A stretch of 64,000 bases of DNA from Cycas panzhihuaensis (taxonomy: Eukaryota; Cycadophyta). The notes below the pieces were generated by a model that searched no databases, was not told the origin of the DNA, and worked only from the letters and a program-made list of their open reading frames with translations. Shown here one piece after another: positions 25,164 through 37,429 of the stretch. The stretch lies in NCBI GenBank assembly GCA_023213395.1, contig CM041465.1, positions 147,319,741-147,383,740 on the forward strand, read 5' to 3'. A program made the translations under genes and the position numbers. The stretch's first letter is position 1; every line of letters starts with the position of its first letter.

Positions 25164-25526
25164 TGTTGGAATGAGAGGATATGAGCTGGAAACATGTCAT
25201 AAAGCACATGTGAGAAAGTGCACAAGAGATGACAAGACGACAATGACTCACAACTCTCCAAAATTCTCATTAAGAAGATATGTAAGGTACAAATACATAT
25301 TTATAGTTTTACACTATGTCTAAACATAGGAGTTGGTTCAACCACTCCCATGATTTTTGCTGTGCTCAAACTAACTAATTAATAGTTGAGCATCTTTGAC
25401 TTCTAGAACTTTGACTAGGAATCTTCTCTCACTAAAATATTCTCATCTAGAATATTCCATGTGAGCAATTATTCCAATAACATGAAATGAACTTAAATGG
25501 ACATGTAAATGGAAATGTACATTATT
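25164..25526 (-). repeat. Element 4 5' LTR (right, terminally truncated)
   Basis: Aligned without gaps to 20766-21128. It stops at ATTATT, so the final CCAACA of the complete copy is absent, and passes straight into the duplicated target DNA. Confidence 0.93.
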
Positions 25527-25797
25527 TGACGGGATATTGTTTGCATGTTTGTGGGGGCAAGTATTATGACTGCAAGAGTGGTACTATGATAAACCAAGAG
25601 GAAGGTGTATGTCCTAGTGGAAAGCTTATCAAGGTCTTTTATTGCTACCATCCAAATTGGTCATGGGTGAACAATGTTATTCTTATGCTACATTATTGAT
25701 GTTGGTACATCAAGTTATTGGGATATATGGTTTTATGATATTCCTTACATGATAGCAATATGTTGGAGCATTTATACTATGGAATCCACCACATGCA
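25527..25797 (+). repeat. Right copy of the 271-bp duplication
   Basis: Repeats 20495-20765, then continues into unique DNA (TCCCGCGCAT). The pre-insertion site can therefore be read directly as this copy plus its right flank. Confidence 0.93.
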
Positions 25798-26639
25798 TCC
25801 CGCGCATATGCCACACAATGATGACGGGTATTATGGGATAGGAATATGAAGAAGTGATACTTTTACATAAGGATTTCATAGGCAATGCTTAGTTATATAT
25901 GTTGAATGGGAGGCTTATGAAATTTTCTTTCTTGAGCTTGCCAATTAATGGGAAATAAAGCAAAGGATTTTGAGGGTGAAACATGATTCAATATTTTTTA
26001 GTATTGTTACTTTTTCATTGATCACATGGGACATACTCCTGGTGTGTGAATCAAGCTCTTGTGAATCATCATCATGGTGGATAGGAGCTAAGAGGTCTCC
26101 CATATAGGACCCTATTATAGAGGCGTGTAAGACTTCTATGTGGTTTCATGGTGCCATATGTGGGATGGCAAAATGGTATACTTGAAGGGTTGGTTTTGGC
26201 ATGGTAAGGTTACTAGACAATGATCTGATAATCTAGCTAGAAAACATAGAGACTTGGTTAAGGTAAACTCAACCCTAATTTATCTTGTGAATTAAGTTTA
26301 ATTTAATCATTAATATCTAGTTAATGGGTGAAAATCCATGAGATGGAGGAAAAGAAGGGGTTGGGTAGCCTAGCAGCTCAATGTCCATTATTTGAGTCAA
26401 TTTGCGGGAGATATCTTTTGAACTAAGTAATTAGGGCTTGTGTTATAGTTATATGTTACATCCCTTCCTTTGTTCTCTTGAAAATTTACCTCCCCTTAGG
26501 CAAAGGTTACTTGGCATGAATGTTTTTCTTAATTTCCTAACCGATGCCTAAGGAGAAATACTAAGATGGATTAAAAATTAGGGAGAAGACAAGGAAATTG
26601 GGACAACAAGAAGAGCAACAACTAGAGTTTAGACGCACA
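25798..26639. other. Unclassified flank
   Basis: Continuation of the DNA into which element 4 inserted. No gene was recognised. A segment near 26565-26650 resembles 29050-29140, so short dispersed-repeat pieces are present. Confidence 0.4.
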
Positions 26640-27610
26640 ACGATTGTAAGCGCCATGGCCAAAGAGATGGCTAGACTTGAAGCTAGTGATAGAAGATAAA
26701 GCTATAATTGGCAATGACAACTAAACTAGTGATAAAGATGGCAATTGGCAACCTAGAGACTAGCAATTCTCAAAGGGATGGATGAGTGACCAATCATTGA
26801 CAAGATGGCAACCATTCACTAGGAATCAGTATAGCCCAAAATACGATCTATGACCCAAACCATAACATGTGGTTGTAGGATTCATTCCCATAAATGATGA
26901 AGTGGAAAGGCATTAAACTTAGCAATTAAGGTAAACAAGAATTAGTTTCAAAAACCATTGAGGATGCAAATTCCAATTGTTAATAGTCATTGCAGTGGAA
27001 CAAGGGCCAAGAAGCAATTACAACCAACATGCATCTCAAAAAATGATTGTTTCTGCTAAGAAGGCTATAAAAACCAAAAGGAGATAAAACAAAAGATAGA
27101 TAGAAATAAGTCAAATGTGTACAATTCCTCTTTGTAGATTATAATGGTTACCAACTCTCCTAGGGCTCCTTCAAGAGCTTCCTCTAGGGAGAATCTTTTT
27201 ACATTACTAAAAGATATTTTATTCATATGCCTTCTTTCCTTATATTATAATATGAGAAGTCCTCAAAAGCATGTCATCATTAATATATGAAACATGCTCC
27301 CATGTTGTTTTACTTAGCATAACATCTACTGGTTTGGGCCTTAACATTCTCCTTGAACATCAAGGTTAGTAGCAATGCTTTGTTTAATGAACTAACTACA
27401 CCCACTAAATTTGTTTGTTGATACTTTAGCTCAACATTGAAGTACTTAGAGAGAGCCATACAATTTGTTCTAGTGTCAAGGCCACAAACAACCACCTGCT
27501 ATTCGTTCTAGTGTTGGTATTATAGCCATTTTATGATTTGAATTAAAACTAGTTTGGATGTCTAGGCCAAAGGCTTCAACCCATTTAGATCATAAATTTT
27601 GGTATTATAG
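26640..27610 (+). repeat. Dispersed repeat copy 1, ending in an LTR-like part plus PBS
   Basis: About 0.95 kb aligns with 39001-39890. The first part corresponds to a protein-like stretch that is readable in copy 2 but broken here. The last 350-400 bp lead into a PBS-like motif at 27515-27526 and probably include an LTR, although the exact ends are not clear. The joint repeat is part of a gag-carrying retroelement family. Confidence 0.6.
27515..27526 (+). other. PBS-like site, copy 1
   Basis: TGGTATTATAGC against canonical TGGTATCAGAGC. The same relative position in copy 2 has TGGTATTAGAGC, which supports a real decayed tRNA-iMet PBS. Confidence 0.65.
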
Positions 27611-29353
27611 CAAGTTTGAACCGTAGAAGAAGGCTTCTACATGCTACACTCGAATGGTTTGAGCTTGAACAAGTGATGTTCAAGAAGGCCCACATTGATT
27701 GGCGCTACCTTTGCCAAGTACAAGACTCCAAAGGACTACAGGTGAAGGAGTTCAAATAAGGATTGGATGCAAGAAGATTCATAAAATGCCATTATGTAGT
27801 GGAAAGGGAACTTTAATGGCATATTGTTGTATTGAACCCTAGTCACAAAGAAGATGATAGAAAGGGGAATGGATTGGTAGACATAAAGCACATGTAAGAC
27901 CCACAAAGGCATTGCAGGGGGGTGGGATTTTTCACCTAAATAGAACCCTATTAACATGCAAGATCCATTAAGGCCTTGTCAGTGGTACAAGACCCAAGAG
28001 AGACCAATTGCCTAGTGATCTTAAAACAAGATCAAGGGTATCTAAGATAAGTCACTAATGAGGGAACACAAATAGTTCTCATAATTGTTGAAGTTACAAC
28101 AACACTATTCTCTTCTTGCATAAGGTCGAAGATACATAAAAGATGAAAGAAATAGAAGGAAGTTATGGCATGCATAATTACTTATGAGCATAGCATGAGT
28201 CACCACTAACTCAAGAGATATGTGTTGTAGATTTTGAACTATGTAAACAAGGACCTCCTGTGAAGCTGGTAGGTATAGTATCTAGTTATGCATGTATATA
28301 AGTGGATGGTTGCTCCCTCACATAAACATCGTTTGATTGGTGGTTGGAGGTAAATAACAACATGCAATTGTATGAAGGAAAGGTGGACGATGAAAGTTGC
28401 ATCATACACAACTAGTTTTAGATTCACCATTATATTTCTATTGTAAAATTCTTTGTACTATCATAATCATACAAATGTTCAAATAATTAATATAATTTAG
28501 TAAAGGAATCATTTTTGATGGATGGTTATGGGTATACAAATAACCTTCAATTATGGATCAGCTAAAAACCCTTCAATTTTATGTAAGTTGTAATCCTTAG
28601 TTATGGATAAGCTGAAACCCATGAGTTATGGGTAAGCCCAAACCCTCAATGTGAGTTATTGCCAAGTAGGACTTGAGTTTGTTATATGCCAACTGTAAGC
28701 CTTTAGGATTAGAGGTTAGCCCTTAGGAAAAACTTTAACATTATAATTGTGAGATCCTTAATGTTGAACTATGTATCCGAGAGACATCTTAGCAAGTGGT
28801 AGGCACAACATTTGGTTACCCATGTGTCCTAGTAGATGGCCATATTCTTGTGTAGACTACATCTGGATTTAAATAAAAATATTGTCCAGTAGGAAGTGAC
28901 TAATCTAAATGTAAAGATACAAGAGGAATTGTAAGGAGCTAACTAGAACTTATTATAGAATGTGTAATATTATGAAGAGGAGGAGTTTTCTTGATTCATG
29001 CTGCAGTGATGGGGACCATCATTCTTACATATGAAAGGTCTAATCTAGAATAAAAATTTGAGAGACAACAAGGAAATGAGGATTACAAGAAGACTAATGA
29101 CTAGAGTTTGGGTGTTCAACAGCTATAAGGGCTATTGTTGCAAACCGACAACCTTAAAATTATTGACGTAAAAGCAAGAGAAGCATAAATTAGTATATAT
29201 AGGTCTCTTTTGACAAATATGTGTTATTGGATTTGTATTGGCTTATTTTTGGGATTCCTACACCTATCTTCGGGTAGTTGTCTCTTTGATATTTGTTTAT
29301 TTTTTTGGGTTTAATCAATTTAGTTCAACTTTTCAATTTTAGCCTACCACAAG
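27611..29353 (+). other. Leader-like DNA and a probable second LTR end
   Basis: No coding sequence was recognised. Short phrases such as AGTTATGG and TAAGC recur at 28545-28660. The last few hundred bases (TATATATAGG at 29197, ending CTACCACA at 29351) look like the 3' part of an LTR because a PBS-like site follows two bases later. No partner copy was found. Confidence 0.4.
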
Positions 29354-29365
29354 TGATATCAAAGC
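29354..29365 (+). other. Probable primer-binding site of a gypsy-type element
   Basis: TGATATCAAAGC equals TGGTATCAGAGC with two G-to-A changes. It follows a CA-ending stretch by two bases, the usual layout after a 5' LTR. Confidence 0.6.
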
Positions 29366-31179
29366 TGTGTAGACTAGGAGACTTGATTTTGAACTTTGAA
29401 TTGGCATTTTAGTTTCAAGGAGATCGTCTAGTGTTTGAGTTCAAAGGAGATCATGTGAATGCAACGATGGAAGGATGTATTTGGTTATATTCTTGTCCAG
29501 TGTTTTAGTTCAGAGGAGACTGTCTAGATGCGGCAACAAATTGATGTATTAAACCCACGAGATGTATTTAGTTATATTCTCATGAGATATGGTAAGTTGG
29601 GTGTGACCTCGATAAACGACTTTCAAATTTGATTTGGCCCTGTTATTTTGGTGACATTACCTCAAGAGATGGCTTTGAATTCTGATTTGGCCTTGTCATT
29701 TTCATGACGTTTAGCTTGACAAACATAGACTCTTTTGATCTCCTCATATTCCTGTATTGAATTTGGTTGAATTCTTGGTGGGAGCTCACACATTATTTCA
29801 ATTTAGTCTCGCCTCTCGATCGTTACAACCCTTGCACTAATAAACAAACCACGTGAGGATCCATCCATTAGACTGCCATTCAAAGAGCTACACCAGAAGA
29901 GCAAAGATTTGTTTGAATATCCATGTGTGCAAAGAGTTGCATTTGAGTATTTTGGGGAGTACACGATTTAAAGTAAAAGATTCAAGTTGCATTTGAATAT
30001 TTCGAAGAGTAGAAGATCTGTCATTTGAATATCCACACATTTGAAGAGTTGCCACAAGAATATTTGCATTGGAATATTGTGAAGAGCAGACCACGCTCGT
30101 TGGGTAGCATATATCTAAGTGCATTACTAGCCCTTGAACCCACTGCGGAATGACTCGAAGGCAAACCTTAGGTGGAGGATTGAAGATAAATAGACAAAGA
30201 GCGTGGTGAAATCAAAATGGCAAGAGTGCACTGAAGGTGAACACAATAAGTACCCCAACAATAGCACATTGTGAAGGACTAGCACAATAGGCATTATACA
30301 TGTTTACTCACAATTCCAACCATAGTAGGAACCAACGAGGACATAGGATCCTAGGTAAGGAATTATAGGTACATATTTTCTTTAGCACCCTTTTTCTAAT
30401 TTTTACAGTAATCTCCTTTCCTATTTTCCCATTCGTCCCATAGCATTATTCTTGTTTGCTATTTGTTCATCTCTTTCGTTAGTTGATTGTTAGCACTCCT
30501 TTATTTATTCATTATTGCTTAGTCTCTTATTATTCAATCAATTTGGTTAGTTATTATTTTTCCAGTACCATTAGTTGTTTAAATTTTCTTTCGTACGAGT
30601 AGTTTGTTATACCCATTTAAATTTTTAATATAGGCCCTTGCATTTTTATTTCTCCTTATCGAGTTCATCATTTTTTTGTTATTTTTTATCTCCCCCATTA
30701 GTTCCCCAAAACAACCTCCATTAATCCTCTAGTTGAGATTGGGAAACTCCTAAGAGGACCATTTATTAGGTATAAACTCATACAAAACTTGTGAAAATTA
30801 GGGAAAAACACATAGGAACCTCACCCATAAGACTCATCCTTACCCTAGTTATGAGGGCCCTTTCTTAATTATTGTGGTTTGTTTTCTTTTTAACCTTAGT
30901 TTTCTTTCTAATTTGCCTTAATTTTTTCTTTTTATTGGTGCTTACCTTGTTAACTTTTTCATTGTAGAAACTCTTAGTGCACCATAATCGTTGTTATCCT
31001 GTCTTTTTATTTTGTCTGCTACCTTAAAATCCCTAATATTGTTTTTTATCTATTAGATTGTTCTATCCAAATGGTCTTGACCAATAGTTTTGTCCTAATC
31101 AACCAAGTGTTTCAATGGCATCCTACCCACACATTTTCAAACCTCTCATTGTTTTCTCAAAAAACTAGCATTCAAAGCA
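29366..31179 (+). other. Leader region upstream of gag
   Basis: Several direct repeats of AGGAGA(T/C)..GTCTAGTG occur near 29418-29530, and ATTTGAATAT phrases near 29905-30080. The DNA is pyrimidine-rich around 30380-31050. No gene was recognised. Confidence 0.4.
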
Positions 31180-32262
31180 CCTTAAGCTTGGAATTGAAGA
31201 AATAATGTTAGCAACTACGAGACATTGGAAGAAATTGACAATATTACTAAGCAAGTAGTGGGTTTAACCTGAGATCTTTATTTTGAGGCAAAGAAAGCAG
31301 TCATCATTGAATACAAGAAATGCATAGGGTCGTACAATTCTTGGGATCAGAGAGAATGGAGAGCTATGCTTTTGGACCAGAACAAGGATTCATGAGGTTG
31401 GAAGGAGGATTCATGAAGTTGGAAGGCATTCAAGCCAAAACATTAAACATATGGATACACTCATGAAACAACTCAATAACCAAACATCAAGGAGCGAAGA
31501 ATACCAAATAGAGAGTCATGAATAGAAGGGGCTAGAAAAGAAAGTAGAGCCATGGTCACAAACTTTTTTCCCGTGCTCAAATTTGCTAATATACTCCAAA
31601 AATGTAGACATAAACATGGACAAATGGTTGGCTAAGATGATGAACACATTCATAATATATGACATTGACAACCTTAATAAGCAAGTAGCCTTTGTGATGA
31701 ATTATCTGACAAGCCCTATATACATATGGACTACTAACTCGCAAAGAGACCATCCAAAAATAATGTCATTTGAATAGTTCAAAGAATCTATTAGGGAGCA
31801 TAGGGAGGAAAACTGGGGCGACCTTTATCATGCCTAATTGGTATAATATTACCGGGGAAGAAGATTGGTGGTAGAACATTGAGGAGTTTGGAAGGTTACA
31901 AGTTAAAGCAAGCAACAAATCCAAGGATGCCCTACCGTTCTGTGTAAGCAATTTAAGAAGGGATATAAGTGTAGACATATGGTAATTCTAGCCCCAAATC
32001 CTTGAGAGCGCCATTGATTTGGCCTGACAAACAGAAGCAACAAATCAAGCCAAATAATTTGCATCTCAGTGGAGTTTAGTATACTTGGCTCCACACATGA
32101 GGACACCCATGCAAATAGATCCCCCTTTGACTCCTAATCCACCCAATAGGAGGGAAGATCTAGAAAGGGCTAGGAGAAGAGCACAAGGACTTTGTGTCGA
32201 GTGTGACCAAAACTTGGATAATGGGTACCCCCATATTTTCCCTGGAAGAATTGGCTAGACTT
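31180..32262 (+). pseudogene. Ty3/gypsy-type gag remnant with zinc knuckle
   Basis: Protein-like frames with scattered stops. The clearest, from 31583, reads DINMDKWLAKMMNTFIIYD and then VAFVMNYLTSPIYIWTTN, the pattern of the retrotransposon gag capsid domain (hydrophobic YL...A.W). Near 32185-32240 another frame gives LCVECDQN, matching the first half of the gypsy gag knuckle (LC..C.E.W). The second half is decayed. The remnant is cut at 32262-32266 by the insertion of element 5. Its continuation resumes at 39001. Confidence 0.65.
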
Positions 32263-32266
32263 GAGG

Positions 32267-32496
32267 TTTTATGAACCTGATGGTTTACAATGTATTGATA
32301 GTGCACTCAACCAATTCGAGATGGCCAATCTCCAATTACACCAAGGTGTCCAATAGTCCAAAGACTAATTGAATTAATAATGAATGATATATAATACATA
32401 GTTGTATGCGTATTTATATGCCTTATTAGTACCTTTTTAGAATAGACACATCCCTATAGTATTAATAAATAATCATTAATTATATCCATAATAATA
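32267..32496 (-). repeat. Element 5 3' LTR (left copy)
   Basis: Shares CAATGTATTGATAGTG and CACATCCCTA..TATTAATAAAT blocks with 38776-38995. It is followed by the pyrimidine tract CCCCCTTTTC at 32497-32506, a polypurine tract in element orientation. Confidence 0.87.
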
Positions 32497-32749
32497 CCCC
32501 CTTTTCAAAATGCTTCTCTCTCGAAGCATATTTTAAAGTGACAATTTGTTGTTGCCACTTGTTGATAGGAGGATATCATAATCGTTTTCTTTGTGTTGTT
32601 AAATTGTAATTCTTAATGCTTTGAGAAGTAGTAAGTTACAAGATAGAGATAGACTTGGATATGCTTGTACTATTGCAAATCAGTAGAAATCATTCGATAG
32701 ATGCCGATTTGAAGGCTGCTAGATTTCTCTATGCTCCTGTTTGCTATTT

Positions 32750-33900
32750 GAAGATCGTTTTTAAGGAATCTTCCATTTAATTCTAGTTTTAGAATGTAGA
32801 AATGTTTTCACTTGCAATTTGTCATTTGATGCTATGCTATTAATGCTATTTATTGGAGAAGTCAAGACTGGTGTTAATTTCTTAAAATATTGGCTTACTA
32901 AGTCACATGTTATATCAGACTCTAATTTAATAAAGACCTATGGAGAAGGATTCTCTTCAAATTTGGTTTGTCAGGAGATGAGATTGATCTCCTTGGCATT
33001 AGTGGGTCCTCTAACATATATTTCTTAATTGTTTGACCCTTACTTAGTATATATGTTTCTAATGCAAGTGTGGAACTTTCTTCATCTTTCATTATAGGTA
33101 TGCCATTCTTATTTGCTTATTTGCCAAACTTATTAGTATGCTTTTCAAAAAATCTGCCTACAAGTTTGTGTAGTTTGTTTTCTATAACAGGAATTGAGTC
33201 ATCATCTTTCCAAACTTGTTGTTATGCATCTTCTTCTTCCTGCTTAATAGGCTCATTATATAATGTCTCTAACATATCGTAATGAGTTGGTATATCTTCA
33301 TTCAAATCACTAGTGGAATGGATGTCCTTTCAATTTTGTGTTTGGGTTACTTCTTCCCTTTTCAATTGCTCACAATTTGTAGGTTTTTTATCCTTTTATG
33401 TTGCATTATTCCATGCTTCATCCTCATTTTTGCCATTATTCCCTCCCTATTGATGCAAGAATTGGGTTGTGTCTTTCTTCTTGTTTAGCATTCAAAGGCA
33501 ATTAAAATATGCTTGGATCCTAATTGCCTTTGTTTTTCTAATTTCAGGTTGTGGCAACTCTTAAGATACTTATGCATAGGTTCATTAACTAACTTAGCTT
33601 GGTACTACTTAATTTTTAGAGTGTGATTTTCGACTTTATGATAATTCTTGTTATGGTGTTTGCTTCCTCTTTCAATGTCTAATTCTTGCATGACCTTTTT
33701 TCTCATGTGGGCTTATTCTATTATAGTTATTTTTTCGAACATTTTCTTCATTAGCTTGTTAGCGATGATTGTTGCATAACTATAGTAATAGGTTTGACCA
33801 TAAGTTTTTGAATTTTTAAAATTTCTTCTTCATTTCCTTGCTGAGTTAGGATCTTGCCTAATGTTTTTCCTCGGTCCCATTGATAAGATTTTGGTATCAA
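32750..33900 (-). pseudogene. Unidentified acidic/coiled ORF remnant in element 5
   Basis: The minus strand keeps long protein-like runs interrupted mainly by TAA or TAG in place of Gln. Examples are LVNEPMHKYLKSCHNLKLEK near 33.59 kb and EDIPTHYDMLETLYNEP near 33.28 kb. It is rich in Glu, Asp, Lys and Asn and has no RT, integrase or protease motif. It ends about 250 bp from the polypurine tract, so it is the 3'-terminal ORF of the element. That position resembles the intact acidic ORF at 54887-56383, though I could not show sequence homology. Function unknown. Confidence 0.45.
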
Positions 33901-34413
33901 AATTTATTTATTTTGCTGTTCATGCTTGCAAGTGTTTCATAAGAGAGCACTATGAGTTTTAAACAAAATGTCCCTTTATATTGATTGGATGAGTAGGTGA
34001 GATGTCAATGGATGAATAAATACAATATCTATACTTGTGGTAGGATGCCAGAAACAATAAGGTGGCTATTCTATAAATCACATGGTGTTTATATTTTTCT
34101 TCTTTGAGCAATGATGTGATAAATAGTAGTTTAACTCTTCTTTTAAATTTGTTACTTAAACTCCCTAAATGAATTATAATAATGTATATTTATATTGGCT
34201 CGTGTATCTCTAGTAAACCTATAGCATATTTGACCTTTGTTTTTCCCCAATTATAGAATTTATTTCCAAAATTAGAAACACACTCTAAAAACATCAAATA
34301 GAAGGCTATTTTTGTAAAATTTCACCTTGTAATGCTTTAATCCTTTTAATTAAAAAGGAATATTATAAGAAGATATACCAAATTTAATAAACCTTAGGAA
34401 TTATTCCAATTTG

Positions 34414-34430
34414 TTTTTTTTTTTTTTTGG
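34414..34430. repeat. Poly-T tract
   Basis: Uninterrupted T run of about 16 bases within element 5. Confidence 0.8.
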
Positions 34431-34540
34431 TTTTGTGTTTTACTCCTTCCATGCAGTATTTGGTTGCAATGTTAGTATGCTTGCAGGTAACCATGTGATG
34501 TGTGCCTATGTGGCATAGGTAGGGATAACCACCTTTACAT

Positions 34541-34961
34541 GGAGTTGTTGATGATCTGAGAGAGAGAGATCCTTTGAGGAGAGAAATTATCTACGGTGTT
34601 GATAACTAGAGAAAGATGAATAACTACATGTGATGCTTTAGAAAACAGAGATATTGGTGGCATTTATTAAAGAGAGCTATTGTCATTGTTGGAGACGATG
34701 GTGGTAAGGTTAATGAATTCCATGAATGTTGTTATTACTTTATATGTATATATATTCTTTTATATGGAGTTGTTGATGATCTAAGAGAGAGAGATCCTTC
34801 GAGGAGGGAAATTATCTATAGTGTTGATAACAAGAGAAACATGAAGAGCTACATGTGATACTTTAGAAAAGAGAGATATTGGTGTCATTTATCAGAGGGA
34901 GCTATTGTCATTGCTAGAGACAATGATGGTAAGGTTAATGAATTCCATGAATGTGGTTAGT

Positions 34962-34968
<7 letters not shown>
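34541..34968. repeat. Tandem 225-bp duplication in element 5
   Basis: The block beginning GGAGTTGTTGATGATCT at 34541 recurs at 34766 with about 10 per cent divergence. Each copy ends in a TACTTTATAT-type sequence. In copy 1 this leads to a short TA-rich stretch (34740-34756), in copy 2 to a roughly 250-bp microsatellite. Confidence 0.9.
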
Positions 34969-35217
<249 letters not shown>

Positions 35218-35714
35218 TTTGTGTTTTCCCTCCTATGTTTTAGGGGCAACCATGTGTGAGTCATTAGTTGTCTTTCCTTTCCTTCTGAGGAATAAATTAC
35301 TTATATGCAACATGGCATATGCTTGGGAATTCAAAATTGGTGCCATAAAGACAAACATTAATGGCTACAAATGCCATCATAAAATCTTCTTGGGTTCCAA
35401 CTTTCTTTGACATTTTTAACTAATTTATCTTTCTCCTTTGTTCTGTTCTTATGTGACAACTGTGTACAACTACAGACATAAACAATCTTCACAAATTGAA
35501 TTAGTTTTATCAAAGAGTTGTGTTCCTTGTGAATGCATCAAGTTATTGTATTCAATGAACATTTAGTTCTTACACGTCAATTGATGTAGTACTCATTACT
35601 TACTCTTATTTCAATGGGTGATGGGAATGATAGATATTTGGAATGGAAAATGGCAATATTAGTGATTATATATGCAGGTTGATGTAAGTGAAAGTGACAA
35701 ATGGAAGGAACCCA

Positions 35715-35901
35715 AGCTAGAGCATGGAGGGTGTATACATACAAAGAATATTGAGGGGAAAAAAAACTCAAACTATATTATTAATAATGTCAAATGTTTA
35801 TATTATATCTGAGTCATTTGAGAGATGTTATAATGGTTCACATGCGTGAGAGAGATACTTAACCCACAAAATAACCCATGATTAAACATTATTTTCTAAC
35901 A
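35715..35901 (-). repeat. Element 3 3' LTR (left copy)
   Basis: Starts at a decayed AG (partner TG) and ends CTAACA. It is followed by CCCCCCC, the polypurine tract in element orientation. Confidence 0.78.
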
Positions 35902-37429
35902 CCCCCCCATAATGTTTAATTTTGTTACATCAAGTGATTTGAATTCTTTTGTCTCACTACTTCATATGTGCTTCGACTTGTGCTTCTTCATTTAGGTTGT
36001 TTGTCAACCTTTCTAGATTTGTAGTACTTCTGTGGACCATAATGAGCAATTACCGCAAGAAATTGTTGCTACAAGTAGGTAGCCACTTTGCCACCTTGCT
36101 ATAATTCCTACAGCTATCCATCCAATTGGGGATACTCCAAAAACATATTGCATGCATGGTTTCACAATGAAATCTTAAAGGCAACAAGGTTGTATAAACA
36201 CACAAACAACCCTTCAACATGTGTTTATTACATAGGAAAGACATTAAGTATCAGGCAAAACCACAACTGTCGCAAGTAGATCACAATTTACAAATCTTAT
36301 TAGGTTATAAATATGGGGATTATAGGAAAATTGTAACTTGCATGCTGTTAGTAGTAGAGAAACAAGAGGAATGGACTTTGCCACATTGTAAAAATCTTTC
36401 TAGAGAATGATTATGTAGATTACAAAGCATTTATGCTCATATTAACTACTATCATTTTGACATTCCAAGGAAATTAACAATTTTCAAAAAATGGATATTT
36501 ATTTCCTTCTTTGCTGCCTCCACAACTTCAATACCTATTAAAATCTACGAAAAACTATTAAGGCGATTTCACAACTTGTATTTTACTTGGGCATTTGGTA
36601 TGCACAATTCATTCAATCTTTTTAATAAACATTTGGTCTGCAAAGTTCTTGTAGACATTTTGTCAAATATTTTGTGTGCAGGGTTCTTTTAGGCATTATT
36701 ACAAATATTTTCTTTGCATGCATTCACTATTTCATGAATTTCATCAAATGTAATTTTTAAAGATTTAATTTCTAAGAGAATTACCCATGCCAATTCATTA
36801 CTTTCTCTTTGCCTTAGAATTTTTGCAACACTACAATTTCTCCCATGGTCCATGCAAACATTTTGTCAAACATTTGGTTGACACCACCAATGGTCTTCTT
36901 TGTTGTCTTCTATGTTCTATGAATCATCTACTCCAACTACAACAGCTTGCTCCTCATTTAGAGACCAACTTTGCTTAGTTTCAACATTTGGGATTTCAAT
37001 AGAATTTGTTGTTGTTGTTTCGAAGGTGGTTCAAGTTGGTGTTGTGCTAAACATCCTAAATGTTATCAGAATCTTTGTCTTAAATAATGTAGTGTCTTTT
37101 GCAAAAGTGCATTTCACTCCCATGCCACTCTTCCTCTGCACTTAGCCCCTCCTTTCTACATTGTGATTGTTTGTTTTACTGATCCCATTGATGCATACTC
37201 TCTCAAGATGTTGATCTTTATTCGAAAGGAGTTAATTGGGGAAATGCACAACAACCCATGTTGCTCCCACACATTGGCAACTTGGCAATGCATTGCACTA
37301 TTTCATTTGCATTGTGTTTGAAAGCATAGTGTAACTATGTAGCACTTTGCGTTGAGTTATGAACTTTGAAGTGGTATAATTCAGCTTGTTGGCCGCATCT
37401 TTGCTTAAGCATCATGCTCTTAAATGAAA

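Larger units (their letters stand above)
20766..25526 (-). mobile_element. Element 4: young non-autonomous LTR retrotransposon
   Basis: A minus-strand 4.76-kb element. Its LTRs (20766-21134 and 25164-25526) align without gaps and differ at about ten of 363 positions, the youngest pair in the window. The PBS is intact and a run of nine C residues next to the left LTR is the polypurine tract in the element's orientation. The 4-kb interior has no gag, protease, integrase or RT motif. It holds two degenerate tandem-repeat arrays and a GC-rich block. It must have been mobilised in trans by an autonomous relative that is not in this window. The right LTR lacks its last six bases, and the target duplication is 271 bp rather than 5. 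Confidence 0.92.

Noticed and set aside
35710-35714. Target-site duplication for element 3
   Set aside because: ACCCA on the left does not match GTTTT on the right, so no duplication is claimed.
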